Shown here: positions 44,028 through 53,500 of the stretch, in pieces
How the letters are laid out: each line of letters opens with the position of its first letter
Position numbering within the stretch: the first letter of the stretch is position 1
DNA from: Paenibacillus sp. FSL R7-0204
GTDB taxonomy: Bacteria > Bacillota > Bacilli > Paenibacillales > Paenibacillaceae
NCBI RefSeq assembly: GCF_038002225.1
Contig: NZ_JBBOCA010000001.1
Coordinates: 558,001-622,000, forward strand
Direction: 5' to 3'
Length of the DNA: 64,000 nucleotides
Made by a program: the position numbers and the translations under genes
Notes under the pieces: generated by a model
What the model was told of the DNA's origin: nothing
What the model saw: only the letters and a program-made list of their open reading frames with translations
Databases searched by the model: none

Positions 44028-45665
44028 ATGGGCAGCAATGTAATTACCGGTTTGACCTGCAGCGATATTCTGCTGATACCCGACTTGAAGGAAGCGGCCC
44101 TGCTGGCCGGAGCCGGCGGCCTTGGGCGTTATATTAACCGGGTCAATGTAATGGAGGTTCCCGATGTTATTGACTGGGTCCGTCCGGGAGAGTTCCTGAT
44201 TACGAGCGGCTTCCCCTTTCATAACCGGCCGGAGCTGATCGCAGAGATTATTCCGCAGTTGAACCAGAAGGGAGTGTCCGCGCTCGGGATCAAAACCAAG
44301 CGTTATATCGATGAGATTCCGCCGCGGGCGCTGGAGCTGGCGGATCAGCTGGGCTTCCCGATCTTCGAGCTGCCCGCCTCCACCTCCTTCTCCGATGTGG
44401 TCCGCGACATTATGGAGCGGGTGCTGGTGCAGGAGGCGCGGGAACTCTCGCAGCTGCAGAGCCGGTTCCAGAAGCTGTCGAAGCAGCTTCTCCATGGCGA
44501 CGGGATTGAGGATTTCCTGCTGACCCTCGACGGGATGCTGCATAATCCGGTCGTCCTGCTGGATGATACGGATCAGGTCTTCTGTTCTCCGCAGGCGGAA
44601 GCGCTACAGCTGGAGGAGCAGCTTCCGGCCTGGATACAGCTTCTCCAGGAAGGCAGTCTCGGCATTACTTTCCTCACAGTTGGAGAACGGCGCATCCGTG
44701 CCTATGTCTCGGCCGTCAATGACAAGGGAGCAGATCCGTGTCTGCTGGTGCTGCTGGAGTGGAACAGCGAGCTGTCGGTAGTGGATCAGTTAACGATTGA
44801 CCGGGTCGGTGTGCTCGTCGGCCTGGAGATGATCAACGCCGGGGCCCGCCGGGAAGTGGAGCTGAAGTATGTGGACCAGTTCCTGCAGGACTGGATCAGC
44901 GGGCGGATTGCCGCTGCCGAGGATCTGAAGCTGCGCGGCGCGGCCTGCGGCTGCCCGCTCCCGGAGCGCCCGCTGCGTGCTGTAACCGCCGGATGGCTGG
45001 AAGATAAGCCGGAGCTTAAGCAGCTGCAGCAGGTAGTGAAGCGGGTTCGTGCCCGGGCAGACCTTCAGCATGTGAAGCTGACCATCCTTGAAGGGGAACT
45101 GGTCCTGACCGTGCCGGAGCAGCCGGAGCTTCCGCTGGAGGAGACATTGGGGCGTCTGCTGGCCGAGATGAACCGGGTGTTCGTCAGCGGGACCTGCGCT
45201 TTCTGTATTGGCGATCTTGCGGACGGCCCCGATCAGGTGCGGTTCAGCTATGAATCCTCCCGCAAAATCGCCCGCATCCGCCAAATCAGCGGCTACAGCG
45301 GGTCTTATGTGGATTACCGGAAGCTGGGCGTCTTCCGGCTGCTGTACCATCTGCCCGAGCTGGACGAGATCAGCGAGTACAGGGATCAGTATATTGCTCC
45401 GTTGCTGGAGTATGACCGCAAGCATAACGCTTCGCTGCTCCAGACGCTCCAGCTGTATTTCAAGTGCAACCGCAACGTCAAGCGGACCTCCGGCGAGCTG
45501 TTCACTCATTATAATACGGTCACCTACCGGATTGACCGGGCCTGTGAGCTGCTGGGACTCGGCCAGGATGACGGTGACGATATGCTGGAGCTGCAGCTCG
45601 CGCTGAAGCTGCATGAGATGGGCAAGGGCCGCAGGTCCGGCACCGATACGCAAAGAAGGAGATGA
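44028..45665 (+). CDS. PucR-family transcriptional regulator
   Basis: A 545-residue regulator with the N-terminal PucR domain (residues 7-130; TCSDILLIPDLKEAALLAG ... PGEFLITSGFPF), a central GGDEF-like sensory region and the C-terminal PucR helix-turn-helix (LLQTLQLYFKCNRNVKRTSGELFTHYNTVTYRIDRACELLG). PucR proteins activate purine and other nitrogen-ring degradation genes. Here it is encoded inside the operon it probably controls, responding to cyanuric acid or an intermediate. It ends six bases before the allophanate hydrolase gene. Confidence 0.92.
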   Translation: MGSNVITGLTCSDILLIPDLKEAALLAGAGGLGRYINRVNVMEVPDVIDWVRPGEFLITSGFPFHNRPELIAEIIPQLNQKGVSALGIKTKRYIDEIPPRALELADQLGFPIFELPASTSFSDVVRDIMERVLVQEARELSQLQSRFQKLSKQLLHGDGIEDFLLTLDGMLHNPVVLLDDTDQVFCSPQAEALQLEEQLPAWIQLLQEGSLGITFLTVGERRIRAYVSAVNDKGADPCLLVLLEWNSELSVVDQLTIDRVGVLVGLEMINAGARREVELKYVDQFLQDWISGRIAAAEDLKLRGAACGCPLPERPLRAVTAGWLEDKPELKQLQQVVKRVRARADLQHVKLTILEGELVLTVPEQPELPLEETLGRLLAEMNRVFVSGTCAFCIGDLADGPDQVRFSYESSRKIARIRQISGYSGSYVDYRKLGVFRLLYHLPELDEISEYRDQYIAPLLEYDRKHNASLLQTLQLYFKCNRNVKRTSGELFTHYNTVTYRIDRACELLGLGQDDGDDMLELQLALKLHEMGKGRRSGTDTQRRR

Positions 45666-45671
45666 AGCCTG

Positions 45672-47624
45672 ATGACAGCAACAACAGAATGGCCCGTGAA
45701 GCTGACTGCCGGTTGGCTGCGGGAGCAGTATTTGAGCGGCACGCTGGACCCGGAGGAGGTCATCCGGGAGGTCATCCGCCGCGCTGAGCGGGACAAGGAC
45801 ATGAACATCTGGATTGAACCGCCCGCCGAGGCACAGATCGCTCCCTACCTGGCAGCGCTCCGAGAGCTGAATCCGCAGGAGCATCCCCTGTGGGGCGTTC
45901 CGTTCGCGGTGAAGGATAACATCGATGTCAAGGGGCTGCCCACGACGGCGGCATGTCCTGAATTCGCTTATCAGCCGGAAGCGGATGCGGCAGTTGTGGC
46001 GAGATTGGTGGCTGCGGGGGCGATTCCTGTCGGCAAAAGCAATCTGGACCAGTTCGCCACCGGACTCGTCGGTGTGCGCAGCCCTTACGGCGAGACACAT
46101 AATGCCCTGCGTCCCGAGTACATCAGCGGCGGATCCAGCGCCGGTTCGGCGGTTGCCGTGGCCCGGGGCCAGGCGGTATTCAGCCTGGGCACCGATACCG
46201 CCGGCTCGGGCCGTGTGCCGGCCGCGCTGAACGGGCTGGTCGGCTTCAAGCCCAGCCTGGGCGCCTGGCCGGTGCGGGGCGTAGTGCCGGCGTGTGCCAG
46301 CCTGGATTGTGTCACCGTATTCGCGCACAATCTGGAGGAAGCAATCACGGTGGACCGCGCAGCACGCGGCTTCGATGCAGCCGATCCGTGGTCACGTTCC
46401 GTGAAGCGGGAGGCTGCCGCTCTGCCGGGCAAGCTGCTGGTGCCGGAAGCGCCGCTGGACTTCTACGGGCCCCATGCGGACGAATACCGCCGGGCCTGGG
46501 AACGGGCTGAAGCGGCCGTGCAGGCGCTGGGGCTGCCGATTGAACGGGTGGACTGTACGCTGTTCTCCGAAGCGGCAGCCATCCTGTACGATGGCCCCTG
46601 GGTAGCTGAGCGATGGGCGGATCTGGCCGGATTCGTAGAGAGTCACTGTGAAGCTGTGCTGCCGGTAACGGAGTCGATTCTCTCGTCCGGGGCAGCGGAG
46701 CGCCACACTGCTTCGAGCCTGTTCCAGGCCATGCACCGCTTGCAGCAGTATAAGCGGGAAACGGAGCTGTTACTGCAGGATGCGGTGCTGATCCTGCCGA
46801 CCTGCGGCGGAACCTGGACCCGGGAGCAGGTAGCGGCGAACCCGGTAGGGGCCAACTCCGATATGGGCCGCTACACCAATCACTGCAATCTGCTCGACCT
46901 GTCGGCGGTAGCAATTCCCGCCGGGGAAGCGGCAGAGGGTCTGCCGTTCGGTATTACGCTGTTCGCTCTGGCAGACAGCGAGCATCTGCTTGCCGGAGCC
47001 GGTGCGCGGCTATTGGCGGAGGGGCATATGCCTGAGGAGGATGGTGAGCGTGCGGGGAGTGCTGCTGGGAACGAGGCTCAATTTCTGGCAGAGCGCCAAA
47101 CGCCGGAGTCGGAGGGTAGCGTAGGTACTAGTGGTACTGCTGGGGCTGCTGAGGCAGACGTTGGTGAGGATGTAGGTACTGGTACTGGTGCTGCTACTGG
47201 TGCTATTACTGGCGCAGCTAGTGGTGCCGAATCACCAAATCCCGGCATGGTTATCCTGGCGGTTTGCGGGCTGCATATGCGCGGCTTCCCGCTGGAGAAG
47301 CAGATGCTGGAGCATGGCGCCCGCTTCTGGCAGGAGGCGCGGACCGCAGCCTGCTATGAGTTGGTTAAGCTCCCTACCGAGCCGGCGAAGCCGGGCCTGC
47401 TGAGACAGGTGGCAGGGGGGAGCGCAATCGAACTGGAGCTGTGGCAGATGCCAGTGGAATCGCTGGGCGCATTCGCGGAGCTTATCCCGGCTCCGCTGGG
47501 CCTGGGACGGGTGGCGCTTGCCGATGGCCGCGAAGTGACCGGCTTCATCTGCGAAGGCTATGCCGCCGCTGGAGCCGAGAACGTTACGGCTTACGGGGGC
47601 TGGAGATATCTGCCTGCTGAATAA
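45672..47624 (+). CDS. atzF: Allophanate hydrolase
   Basis: A 650-residue enzyme. The amidase domain (15-455) carries the Ser-cisSer-Lys triad Lys81 (FAVKDNID), Ser155 (GGSSAGSA) and Ser179 (TDTAGSGR), each ten residues before the AtzF positions I recall (91, 165, 189). The C-terminal allophanate hydrolase domain (about 530-650) begins VILAVCGLHMRGFPLEKQMLEHGA. Between them lies an unusual Gly/Thr/Ala linker of about 75 residues. It splits allophanate to ammonia and CO2, the last step of the pathway. AAGGAG lies within the end of the PucR gene. Confidence 0.93.
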   Translation: MTATTEWPVKLTAGWLREQYLSGTLDPEEVIREVIRRAERDKDMNIWIEPPAEAQIAPYLAALRELNPQEHPLWGVPFAVKDNIDVKGLPTTAACPEFAYQPEADAAVVARLVAAGAIPVGKSNLDQFATGLVGVRSPYGETHNALRPEYISGGSSAGSAVAVARGQAVFSLGTDTAGSGRVPAALNGLVGFKPSLGAWPVRGVVPACASLDCVTVFAHNLEEAITVDRAARGFDAADPWSRSVKREAAALPGKLLVPEAPLDFYGPHADEYRRAWERAEAAVQALGLPIERVDCTLFSEAAAILYDGPWVAERWADLAGFVESHCEAVLPVTESILSSGAAERHTASSLFQAMHRLQQYKRETELLLQDAVLILPTCGGTWTREQVAANPVGANSDMGRYTNHCNLLDLSAVAIPAGEAAEGLPFGITLFALADSEHLLAGAGARLLAEGHMPEEDGERAGSAAGNEAQFLAERQTPESEGSVGTSGTAGAAEADVGEDVGTGTGAATGAITGAASGAESPNPGMVILAVCGLHMRGFPLEKQMLEHGARFWQEARTAACYELVKLPTEPAKPGLLRQVAGGSAIELELWQMPVESLGAFAELIPAPLGLGRVALADGREVTGFICEGYAAAGAENVTAYGGWRYLPAE

Positions 47625-47750
47625 ATACCGCTTTCAGCGTACAGCCCTGCGAACCGATTAACTGCTGCTTTCGGCGTTCACCTATGCGCGCGTTATACTA
47701 AGGAGGAATTTGTGTATCCCATTTCGTGTCACCGGTACATTCGCAGTATT

Positions 47751-47890
47751 TAGGTGGATTTTGTCCACTTCCTGCTGGAGAGATACCGCCTATGGGAACA
47801 GCAGATGGATAAACAGCACTTATTTTGCCCGGTTTTAACGTATTTCATAGATTGCGGCGGATTAGATGTACTTTTTCCAACTGCTTCAGT
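47751..47890 (+). repeat. Interspersed repeat A, copy 1
   Basis: TGGATTTTGTCCACTTCCTG, then AACAGCAGATGGATAAACAG and TTAGATGT...CAACTGCTT. Related copies are at 53751-53880 and 59216-59365, same orientation, all between genes. No supported gene lies in 47625-48131. Confidence 0.6.
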
Positions 47891-47938
47891 CAAATCGGCT
47901 GATTTGGCTGTATTAAGTGCCTTTTTTCCAACTGTTAC

Positions 47939-47983
47939 TTCACTTGAGTAGCCCGTCTATGCCACCCGGGCTACTCAAGTGAA
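47939..47983. repeat. Long hairpin without T tract
   Basis: TTCACTTGAGTAGCCCG (47939-47955) and CGGGCTACTCAAGTGAA (47967-47983) pair perfectly over 17 bp with an 11-base loop. A third partial copy (ACTACTCAAG) follows. It could terminate the cyanurate operon, but lacks a run of T. Confidence 0.55.
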
Positions 47984-48131
47984 ACTACTCAAGCCATCCG
48001 AGCTACTTTACCCGCGCGCACCCCATCCTACCAGCAAGGTACATCAATTGCAACGCTCTGCATCAAGACGGCAAATGTTTCGGCGGCGATTTTGAGAGCC
48101 GGGCAGGTGCAGCGCGACCTGGACAACACAA

Positions 48132-48176
48132 AAAAAGGACCCTCCCAAGCTTATAGTTTGTGGAAGAGTCCTTTTT
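48132..48176 (-). terminator. Terminator overlapping the FUSC gene end
   Basis: On the minus strand, AAAAAGGACTCTTCCA pairs with TGGGAGGGTCCTTTTT with few mismatches, and the T-rich arm continues as a T tract. The first arm lies inside the last codons of the FUSC gene. Confidence 0.75.
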
Positions 48177-49263
48177 GTATGAATTGGATGGCGCGTGCAG
48201 GCTGTGCCTTGACATGCTGTGGTACGGTGGAAAGGGCCGCATAATCGGCGCGTTCGATCTCTTCAAGAATCCGGTTCAGGTGGGAGAACACCGCACCGAG
48301 ATCACGGAAGGCCGCGAGCGGGCACTGATCCTGCAGCTCCGAGAACCAGGCGAGCTGCACATCGCGGGCTCTTCTCAGACTCTCGGGGAGTGACCGTCCG
48401 CTGCATTCGGCATCCGATAGCGTTCGTGTGCCGTACAGGGCGATACAGTCTGCCGTTGCGGTTACAACCTCCAGCATCCAGTCGGCTGCGGCATAATGGG
48501 CCGGCAGCAGGGCGATCTCTTCGCTTATGGCTTTGACATAGGAGTGGACCTTGATGAGATGGGTGGTCGTCTGTGTTAGCTTGCCAATGTCCTTACGGCA
48601 CTGGTAATGAGACAGCGTGTAATGCATCTCCTTCTGCAGCCGGTCGCTCTTCTTCAGCAGCTCGCCGGAGCTCTCAAGAGCAGCCTTGGCCTGTGCGGCA
48701 TCCCGGCCGCTTGCAGCGAATCCGGTTAAGGCATCGGATAAGGTCAGGCTGCCCTTCAGCGCCAGGTCCTTGACCTTGACGAAGCTCTTGGGCGGCACGA
48801 TAATCATATTGATGATGAGGGCAATCAGCACGCCGATCAGCGTCTCGGCGACTCTCCAGACGATATATTGGTCATGATAGAAGGTGAGTGCAAGCACCGA
48901 GGTGACACCGACCTGGGAGACGGCCTGGATATTGATCCGGCAGGCGGTAGCCACCCCAATACCAATCAGCAGCATCAGCAGAATCGACAATGCGCCCACA
49001 TCGAAGAACTTGCCTACGATCAGGCTGACGATGCCGCCAAGGACCACGCCGGTCATACGGTAGACGCCTTTTTCAAGGGAGGCCTTGACGCTGCTCTGGG
49101 TAATCAGAATCGCCGCCAGCGGGGCGAAGTACAGGTAATGGTCCCCGTAGATAATGTGCACGGCCAGCCACGAGAGCGAAGCGGCGAGTGTAATCCGTAT
49201 CATATATAAGGATAATCCGAACTTTTCAAGGCGCTCCTGTAAGCCCTCGTTCATGTTTGTCAT
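48151..49263 (-). CDS. FUSC / aromatic-acid-exporter-like membrane protein
   Basis: A 370-residue protein: about six membrane helices in residues 17-160 (MIRITLAASLSWLAVHIIYGDHYLYFAPLAAILITQ ... LIGVLIALIINMIIVPP), then a cytoplasmic helical domain of about 200 residues. This half-size FUSC architecture is common in Bacillota and is annotated as aromatic acid exporter, though function is rarely tested. The motif PLAAILITQSSVKASLEKGVYRMTGVVLGG matches the family. Monocistronic. Confidence 0.88.
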   Translation of the reverse strand: MTNMNEGLQERLEKFGLSLYMIRITLAASLSWLAVHIIYGDHYLYFAPLAAILITQSSVKASLEKGVYRMTGVVLGGIVSLIVGKFFDVGALSILLMLLIGIGVATACRINIQAVSQVGVTSVLALTFYHDQYIVWRVAETLIGVLIALIINMIIVPPKSFVKVKDLALKGSLTLSDALTGFAASGRDAAQAKAALESSGELLKKSDRLQKEMHYTLSHYQCRKDIGKLTQTTTHLIKVHSYVKAISEEIALLPAHYAAADWMLEVVTATADCIALYGTRTLSDAECSGRSLPESLRRARDVQLAWFSELQDQCPLAAFRDLGAVFSHLNRILEEIERADYAALSTVPQHVKAQPARAIQFIQKGLFHKL

Positions 49264-49547
49264 CTTCTTTCATGTAAATAGGAAAAATTTTATGGTTTTC
49301 ATCCGTTTTCATTATAGCACCTCAAAACAGGCCGGAGGCGGGCAAGATTTTACGAACTTGTTAAGTTTTTGTGCGTGATTTCACAATGTAAGCTATCGCA
49401 TATATTGCAGGATTCCTTTATGCTATATATATTGAAGCCTGTCGAACCAAGGCAGGAATTGTCGCTTATCCGTGCTGGGCATGCCGCTGCCGGATTGTCT
49501 CCCGCAAGAAGCGGGTAAAATAGGTTGTACTACATAAGTAAGGGAGG

Positions 49548-50672
49548 TTGTTAGCTATAGCTACCCCGGAAGGCACTATTATTTCTTTTGACCAGGTGAT
49601 TAAGCAATACGACGACGAAGAGGCTGTACTCAAAGGCGTGAGCTTCGAAATTGAACGCGGTAAATTCTACACGCTGCTGGGCCCTTCGGGCTGCGGAAAA
49701 ACGACCATTCTGCGTCTAATCGCCGGCTTCGCGGAGCCGACTGAAGGTTCGATCTATCTTAACGGCAAAAAAATCAACCACATTCCCGCCAATGAGCGGC
49801 AGGTCAATACGGTGTTTCAGGATTATGCGCTGTTTCCGCATCTGAACGTATTCGAGAATGTGGCGTTTGGACTGCGCATCAAGAAGCTGAAGAAGGATGT
49901 CATTCAGCAAAAGGTGCAGGAAGCGCTGCGCTTCGTCAACCTGGTCGGCTATGATCAGCGGGCCATTAATGAAATGTCCGGCGGGCAGAGACAGCGTGTC
50001 GCCATTGCGCGCGCCATTGTCAACGAGCCGCAGGTGCTGCTGCTGGACGAGCCGCTGTCTGCGCTCGATCTGAAGCTGCGTACGGAGATGCAGTATATTC
50101 TGCGGGAGATGCAGCAGCGGCTGGGCATCACGTTCATCTTCGTCACCCATGACCAGGAAGAGGCGCTGGCGATGTCCGACTGGATCTTTGTTATGAATGG
50201 CGGCAAGATTGAGCAGAGCGGCACGCCTAATGATATTTACGATGAACCGATTAACCGGTTCGTGGCTGACTTCATCGGAGAGTCGAACATCGTGCCGGGT
50301 GTGATGATTGAGGACTATGTGGTGGAGTGGGGCGGCCACCGGTTCGAATGTGTCGATGCCGGTCTGAAGCCGAATGAAGCGGTGGAGATTGTGATCCGGC
50401 CTGAGGATCTGGAGATTGCCACCCTGGAAGCGGGCAAGCTGAAGGTGCGTGTGGATTCCCAGCTGTTCCGCGGGGTTCACTACGAGATCAGCTGCTATGA
50501 TGGCTCGGGCCATGAATGGCTTGTCCATTCCACCCGTAAGGCGGAGGTTGGCTCCGAGATCGGGCTGTATTTTGACCCGGAAGCGATCCATGTTATGCGG
50601 TTCGGTGAAACGGAGGAGGAGTTCGACAAGCGTCTGGAGGCTTACGCCGAGGTGGAGAGCCATGATGAGTAA
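49548..50672 (+). CDS. potA: Polyamine ABC transporter ATPase
   Basis: A 374-residue ATPase of spermidine/putrescine importers: Walker [10 protein letters not shown] (45-53), Q loop [21 protein letters not shown], signature [14 protein letters not shown], Walker [13 protein letters not shown] and a C-terminal TOBE domain ([15 protein letters not shown] onward). No ATG is available: the only in-frame canonical start is TTG 49548, which touches AGGGAGG, while ATA 49557 has ideal spacing of nine. An in-frame stop at 49539 rules out an earlier start. The 3' end overlaps potB by 11 bases. Confidence 0.93.
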   Translation: MLAIATPEGTIISFDQVIKQYDDEEAVLKGVSFEIERGKFYTLLGPSGCGKTTILRLIAGFAEPTEGSIYLNGKKINHIPANERQVNTVFQDYALFPHLNVFENVAFGLRIKKLKKDVIQQKVQEALRFVNLVGYDQRAINEMSGGQRQRVAIARAIVNEPQVLLLDEPLSALDLKLRTEMQYILREMQQRLGITFIFVTHDQEEALAMSDWIFVMNGGKIEQSGTPNDIYDEPINRFVADFIGESNIVPGVMIEDYVVEWGGHRFECVDAGLKPNEAVEIVIRPEDLEIATLEAGKLKVRVDSQLFRGVHYEISCYDGSGHEWLVHSTRKAEVGSEIGLYFDPEAIHVMRFGETEEEFDKRLEAYAEVESHDE

Positions 50673-51468
50673 GGGGAAGTCGTATTATCTCATCCCGTAC
50701 TATTTGTGGATCGCGTTGTTTGTTATTGCACCGGTGCTGCTGGTAGTCTACTATTCCCTGTTCGATCTGGAGGGGAAGCTGACGCTGAGTAACTACGCCA
50801 ATTTCTTCACCCCGGTCTATATGAGGATGATGCTGAATTCGTTCTGGTACGCTTTTCTGATCACGGTGTTCTCGCTCCTCGTGGCTTACCCGGCCGCTTA
50901 TCTGCTGACGCGAACGAAGCACAAGCAGCTGTGGCTGCTGCTGATTATTCTGCCGACCTGGATCAACCTGCTGCTCAAAACATACGCTTTCATCGGGATC
51001 TTCGGCACCTTCGGTCCGGTCAATAATTTCTTTGATCTGATGGGTCTGGGCGAGCAGCAGATACTGTTCACGGGCTTCAGCTTCGTGTTTGTGTCGGTCT
51101 ATATTTTCATTCCATTCATGATTCTGCCGATCTTCAGTGCCCTGGATGAGATGAATCTGTCGCTGGTGGATGCCGCGCGCGATCTGGGTGCATCGGGATG
51201 GACGACGTTCCGGCGGGTGGTTTTTCCGCTGACGATCTCGGGCGTACGCTCCGGCTGTATGGCGGTATTCATTCCGGCGCTGTCGCTGTTCATGATTACG
51301 CGTCTGATTGCCGGGAACCGGGTCATTACGCTCGGCACCGCGATTGAGCAGCACTTCCTGGTCACACAGGACTGGGGTATGGGCTCGACCGTTGCGGTGT
51401 TCCTGATCGCCATTATGGCGCTGTTTATGATTCTGACCGGCGGCTCGCGGAAGGGGGTGCGCGGATGA
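50662..51468 (+). CDS. potB: Polyamine ABC permease
   Basis: A 268-residue permease with six helices and the EAA loop [29 protein letters not shown]. It belongs to the PotB type by order and sequence ([39 protein letters not shown]). The start is at ATG 50662 or 50665 within the end of potA, with GGTGGAGAG upstream; a long frame running back to 50449 is only a shadow of potA. It overlaps potC by four bases. Confidence 0.94.
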   Translation: MMSKGKSYYLIPYYLWIALFVIAPVLLVVYYSLFDLEGKLTLSNYANFFTPVYMRMMLNSFWYAFLITVFSLLVAYPAAYLLTRTKHKQLWLLLIILPTWINLLLKTYAFIGIFGTFGPVNNFFDLMGLGEQQILFTGFSFVFVSVYIFIPFMILPIFSALDEMNLSLVDAARDLGASGWTTFRRVVFPLTISGVRSGCMAVFIPALSLFMITRLIAGNRVITLGTAIEQHFLVTQDWGMGSTVAVFLIAIMALFMILTGGSRKGVRG

Positions 51469-52310
51469 AGAACAGACGCAGGGTTAAGAACAAGAACGGC
51501 ATCGCCAATATCTATCTGGTGCTGGTCTTCCTGGTGCTGTACGCGCCGATCTTCTATCTGATGTACTACTCGTTCAACAGCGGCGGCACGATGCACAAGT
51601 TCGAAGGCTTCACGCTGGATTATTACCGTGAAGTGGTTGCGGATACCCGGCTGATGATTATTGTGATTAACACACTGGTCATTGCCCTCCTGTCATCGGC
51701 CATTGCGACCATAATAGCGGTGATCGGTGCGCTGGCGATCCATCATGTCCGCAGCCGCCGGGCGAAGAACACGCTGCTCTCGCTGAACAATGTGCTTATT
51801 GTCAGCCCGGATGTCATCATCGGAGCCTCCTTCCTGATCCTCTTCACAATTGTCGGGATCAAGCTGGGCTTCACCTCCGTGCTGCTCTCGCATGTGGCGT
51901 TCAGTATTCCGATTGCGGTCATTATGATCCTGCCGCATCTGCAGGAGATGAGCCCGACCCTGACGGATGCCGCCCGCGATCTCGGCGCTACGCGCCGGGA
52001 TGTGCTCACGAAGGTCATTCTGCCGATCATCAAGCCGGGAATCTTCAGCGGTTTCTTCATGGCCCTGACCTATTCCCTGGATGATTTCGCAGTTACCTTC
52101 TTCGTCACGGGCAATGGTTATTCCACTCTGTCGGTGGAGATCTATTCCCGGGCCCGGCAAGGGGTCTCGTTGTCGATTAACGCGCTGTCGACCCTGATTT
52201 TCCTCTTCACGATTCTGCTGGTCATCGGTTATTACTACCTGAACCAGCGTAAGAGCCGCCCGGCGGTACAGATTGCCGAGCCGGTGGCCGAAGCGGGGGT
52301 GCCTAGATGA
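51465..52310 (+). CDS. potC: Polyamine ABC permease
   Basis: A 281-residue permease with six helices. The PotC type is shown by SFNSGGTMHKFEGFTLDYYREV near the N terminus, the EAA loop [29 protein letters not shown] and the late SLDDFAVTFFVTGNGYSTLSVEIYSRARQG. It begins in the ATGA overlap with potB and ends in another ATGA overlap with potD. Confidence 0.95.
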   Translation: MKNRRRVKNKNGIANIYLVLVFLVLYAPIFYLMYYSFNSGGTMHKFEGFTLDYYREVVADTRLMIIVINTLVIALLSSAIATIIAVIGALAIHHVRSRRAKNTLLSLNNVLIVSPDVIIGASFLILFTIVGIKLGFTSVLLSHVAFSIPIAVIMILPHLQEMSPTLTDAARDLGATRRDVLTKVILPIIKPGIFSGFFMALTYSLDDFAVTFFVTGNGYSTLSVEIYSRARQGVSLSINALSTLIFLFTILLVIGYYYLNQRKSRPAVQIAEPVAEAGVPR

Positions 52311-53380
52311 AGCAGCTAGTCAATACGTTCCTGGCGATTCTGATCGTTGCCTTTGGACTGATGTTCCTGGCCTCCCGGCTGAACTCAGCCCAAGGCTATT
52401 CGGGCGGGAATACGCTCACGATCTACAACTGGGGTGACTATGTGGACCCCGATCTGCTGAAGCAGTTCCAGGAGGAAACTGGAATTACGGTCATCTACCA
52501 GACATTCGATTCTAATGAAGCGATGCTGACTAAGGTCGAGCAAGGCGGCACGATCTTCGATGTCGTAATCCCGTCTGACTATGCGATTGCTAAGATGCGG
52601 GAAGAGAATCTGCTGCTGCCGCTGGATCACAGCAAGCTGCCGAATCTCGCTAACATCGATTCCAAGTTCATGAATCTGTCCTTCGATCCCGGTAACAAGT
52701 ATTCGGTTCCTTATTTCTGGGGGACGGTGGGGATCATCTTTAACCCCGACATGACAAAGGGCATTGATTTCAGCAGCTGGGATTCCCTGTGGGACAAGCG
52801 GCTGAAGAATAATATCTTCCTCGTGGACGGAGCCCGTGAGGTCATGGGTATGGCGCTGAACAGCCTGCACTACTCTGTCAACGACACGAAGGAGGAGCAT
52901 TTGCAGGAGGCGCTCGTCAAGCTGAACAAGCTGTCTCCGAATGTGAAGGCCATTGTGGGTGACGAGGTCAAAATGCTGCTCGCGAACGAAGAAGCGGCGG
53001 TCGGCATTGTCTGGTCCGGCGACGCTTCGGAGATCATGGATGACAACGACAAGCTGGACTTCGTCGTGCCGGAGGAAGGCTCGAACAAATGGTTCGACAA
53101 CATGGTCATTCCGCGTACTGCAGGCAATGTTGAAGGCGCGCATAAGTTCATCAACTTCATGCTGCGGCCGGAAGTCGCCGCACAGAATGCAGAATACGTC
53201 GGTTATTCCACGCCGAACGTGCCTGCGCTGAAGCTGCTGCCGGAAGACATCTCCGGCGACGAGCGCTTCTACCCGCCCGCTGAGATCACTGACCGGCTGG
53301 AGGTCTACGACAACCTCGGCAAGCGGATGCTTGCCCACTACAATGAACTGTTCCTGATGTTCAAGATGAATAAGAAGTAG
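52307..53380 (+). CDS. potD: Polyamine-binding protein
   Basis: A 357-residue extracytoplasmic binding protein with the PotD fold: NTLTIYNWGDYVDPDLLKQFQEETGITVIYQTFDSNEAMLTKV, VVIPSDYAIAKM, VPYFWGTVGIIFNP and WSGDASEIMDDN with its acidic polyamine-binding residues. The N terminus is a signal anchor (6-24) with no Cys, so no lipobox; it is likely tethered by its uncleaved helix, unlike most PotD proteins of Bacillota. It is the last gene of potABCD, all translationally coupled, followed by a terminator. Confidence 0.95.
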   Translation: MKQLVNTFLAILIVAFGLMFLASRLNSAQGYSGGNTLTIYNWGDYVDPDLLKQFQEETGITVIYQTFDSNEAMLTKVEQGGTIFDVVIPSDYAIAKMREENLLLPLDHSKLPNLANIDSKFMNLSFDPGNKYSVPYFWGTVGIIFNPDMTKGIDFSSWDSLWDKRLKNNIFLVDGAREVMGMALNSLHYSVNDTKEEHLQEALVKLNKLSPNVKAIVGDEVKMLLANEEAAVGIVWSGDASEIMDDNDKLDFVVPEEGSNKWFDNMVIPRTAGNVEGAHKFINFMLRPEVAAQNAEYVGYSTPNVPALKLLPEDISGDERFYPPAEITDRLEVYDNLGKRMLAHYNELFLMFKMNKK

Positions 53381-53407
53381 CTGGCAGGATGTAAGCTGGC
53401 AGTGAAG

Positions 53408-53442
53408 CCCCCGTTTGTGCTTATGCGCAGGCGGGGGTTTTT
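53408..53442 (+). terminator. Terminator of potABCD
   Basis: CCCCCG (53408-53413) and CGGGGG (53432-53437), with an inner TGTGC/GCGCA stem, are followed by five T. Confidence 0.85.
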
Positions 53443-53500
53443 GCTTAAAATATAAGAATTTATATGTTTCACGCTATGGATTATCCTTCTATTTCCCGCT

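Noticed and set aside
44790..46328. 512-codon minus-strand ORF
   Set aside because: Antisense shadow of the PucR and allophanate hydrolase genes, which have clear catalytic and HTH motifs; high GC favours long empty frames.
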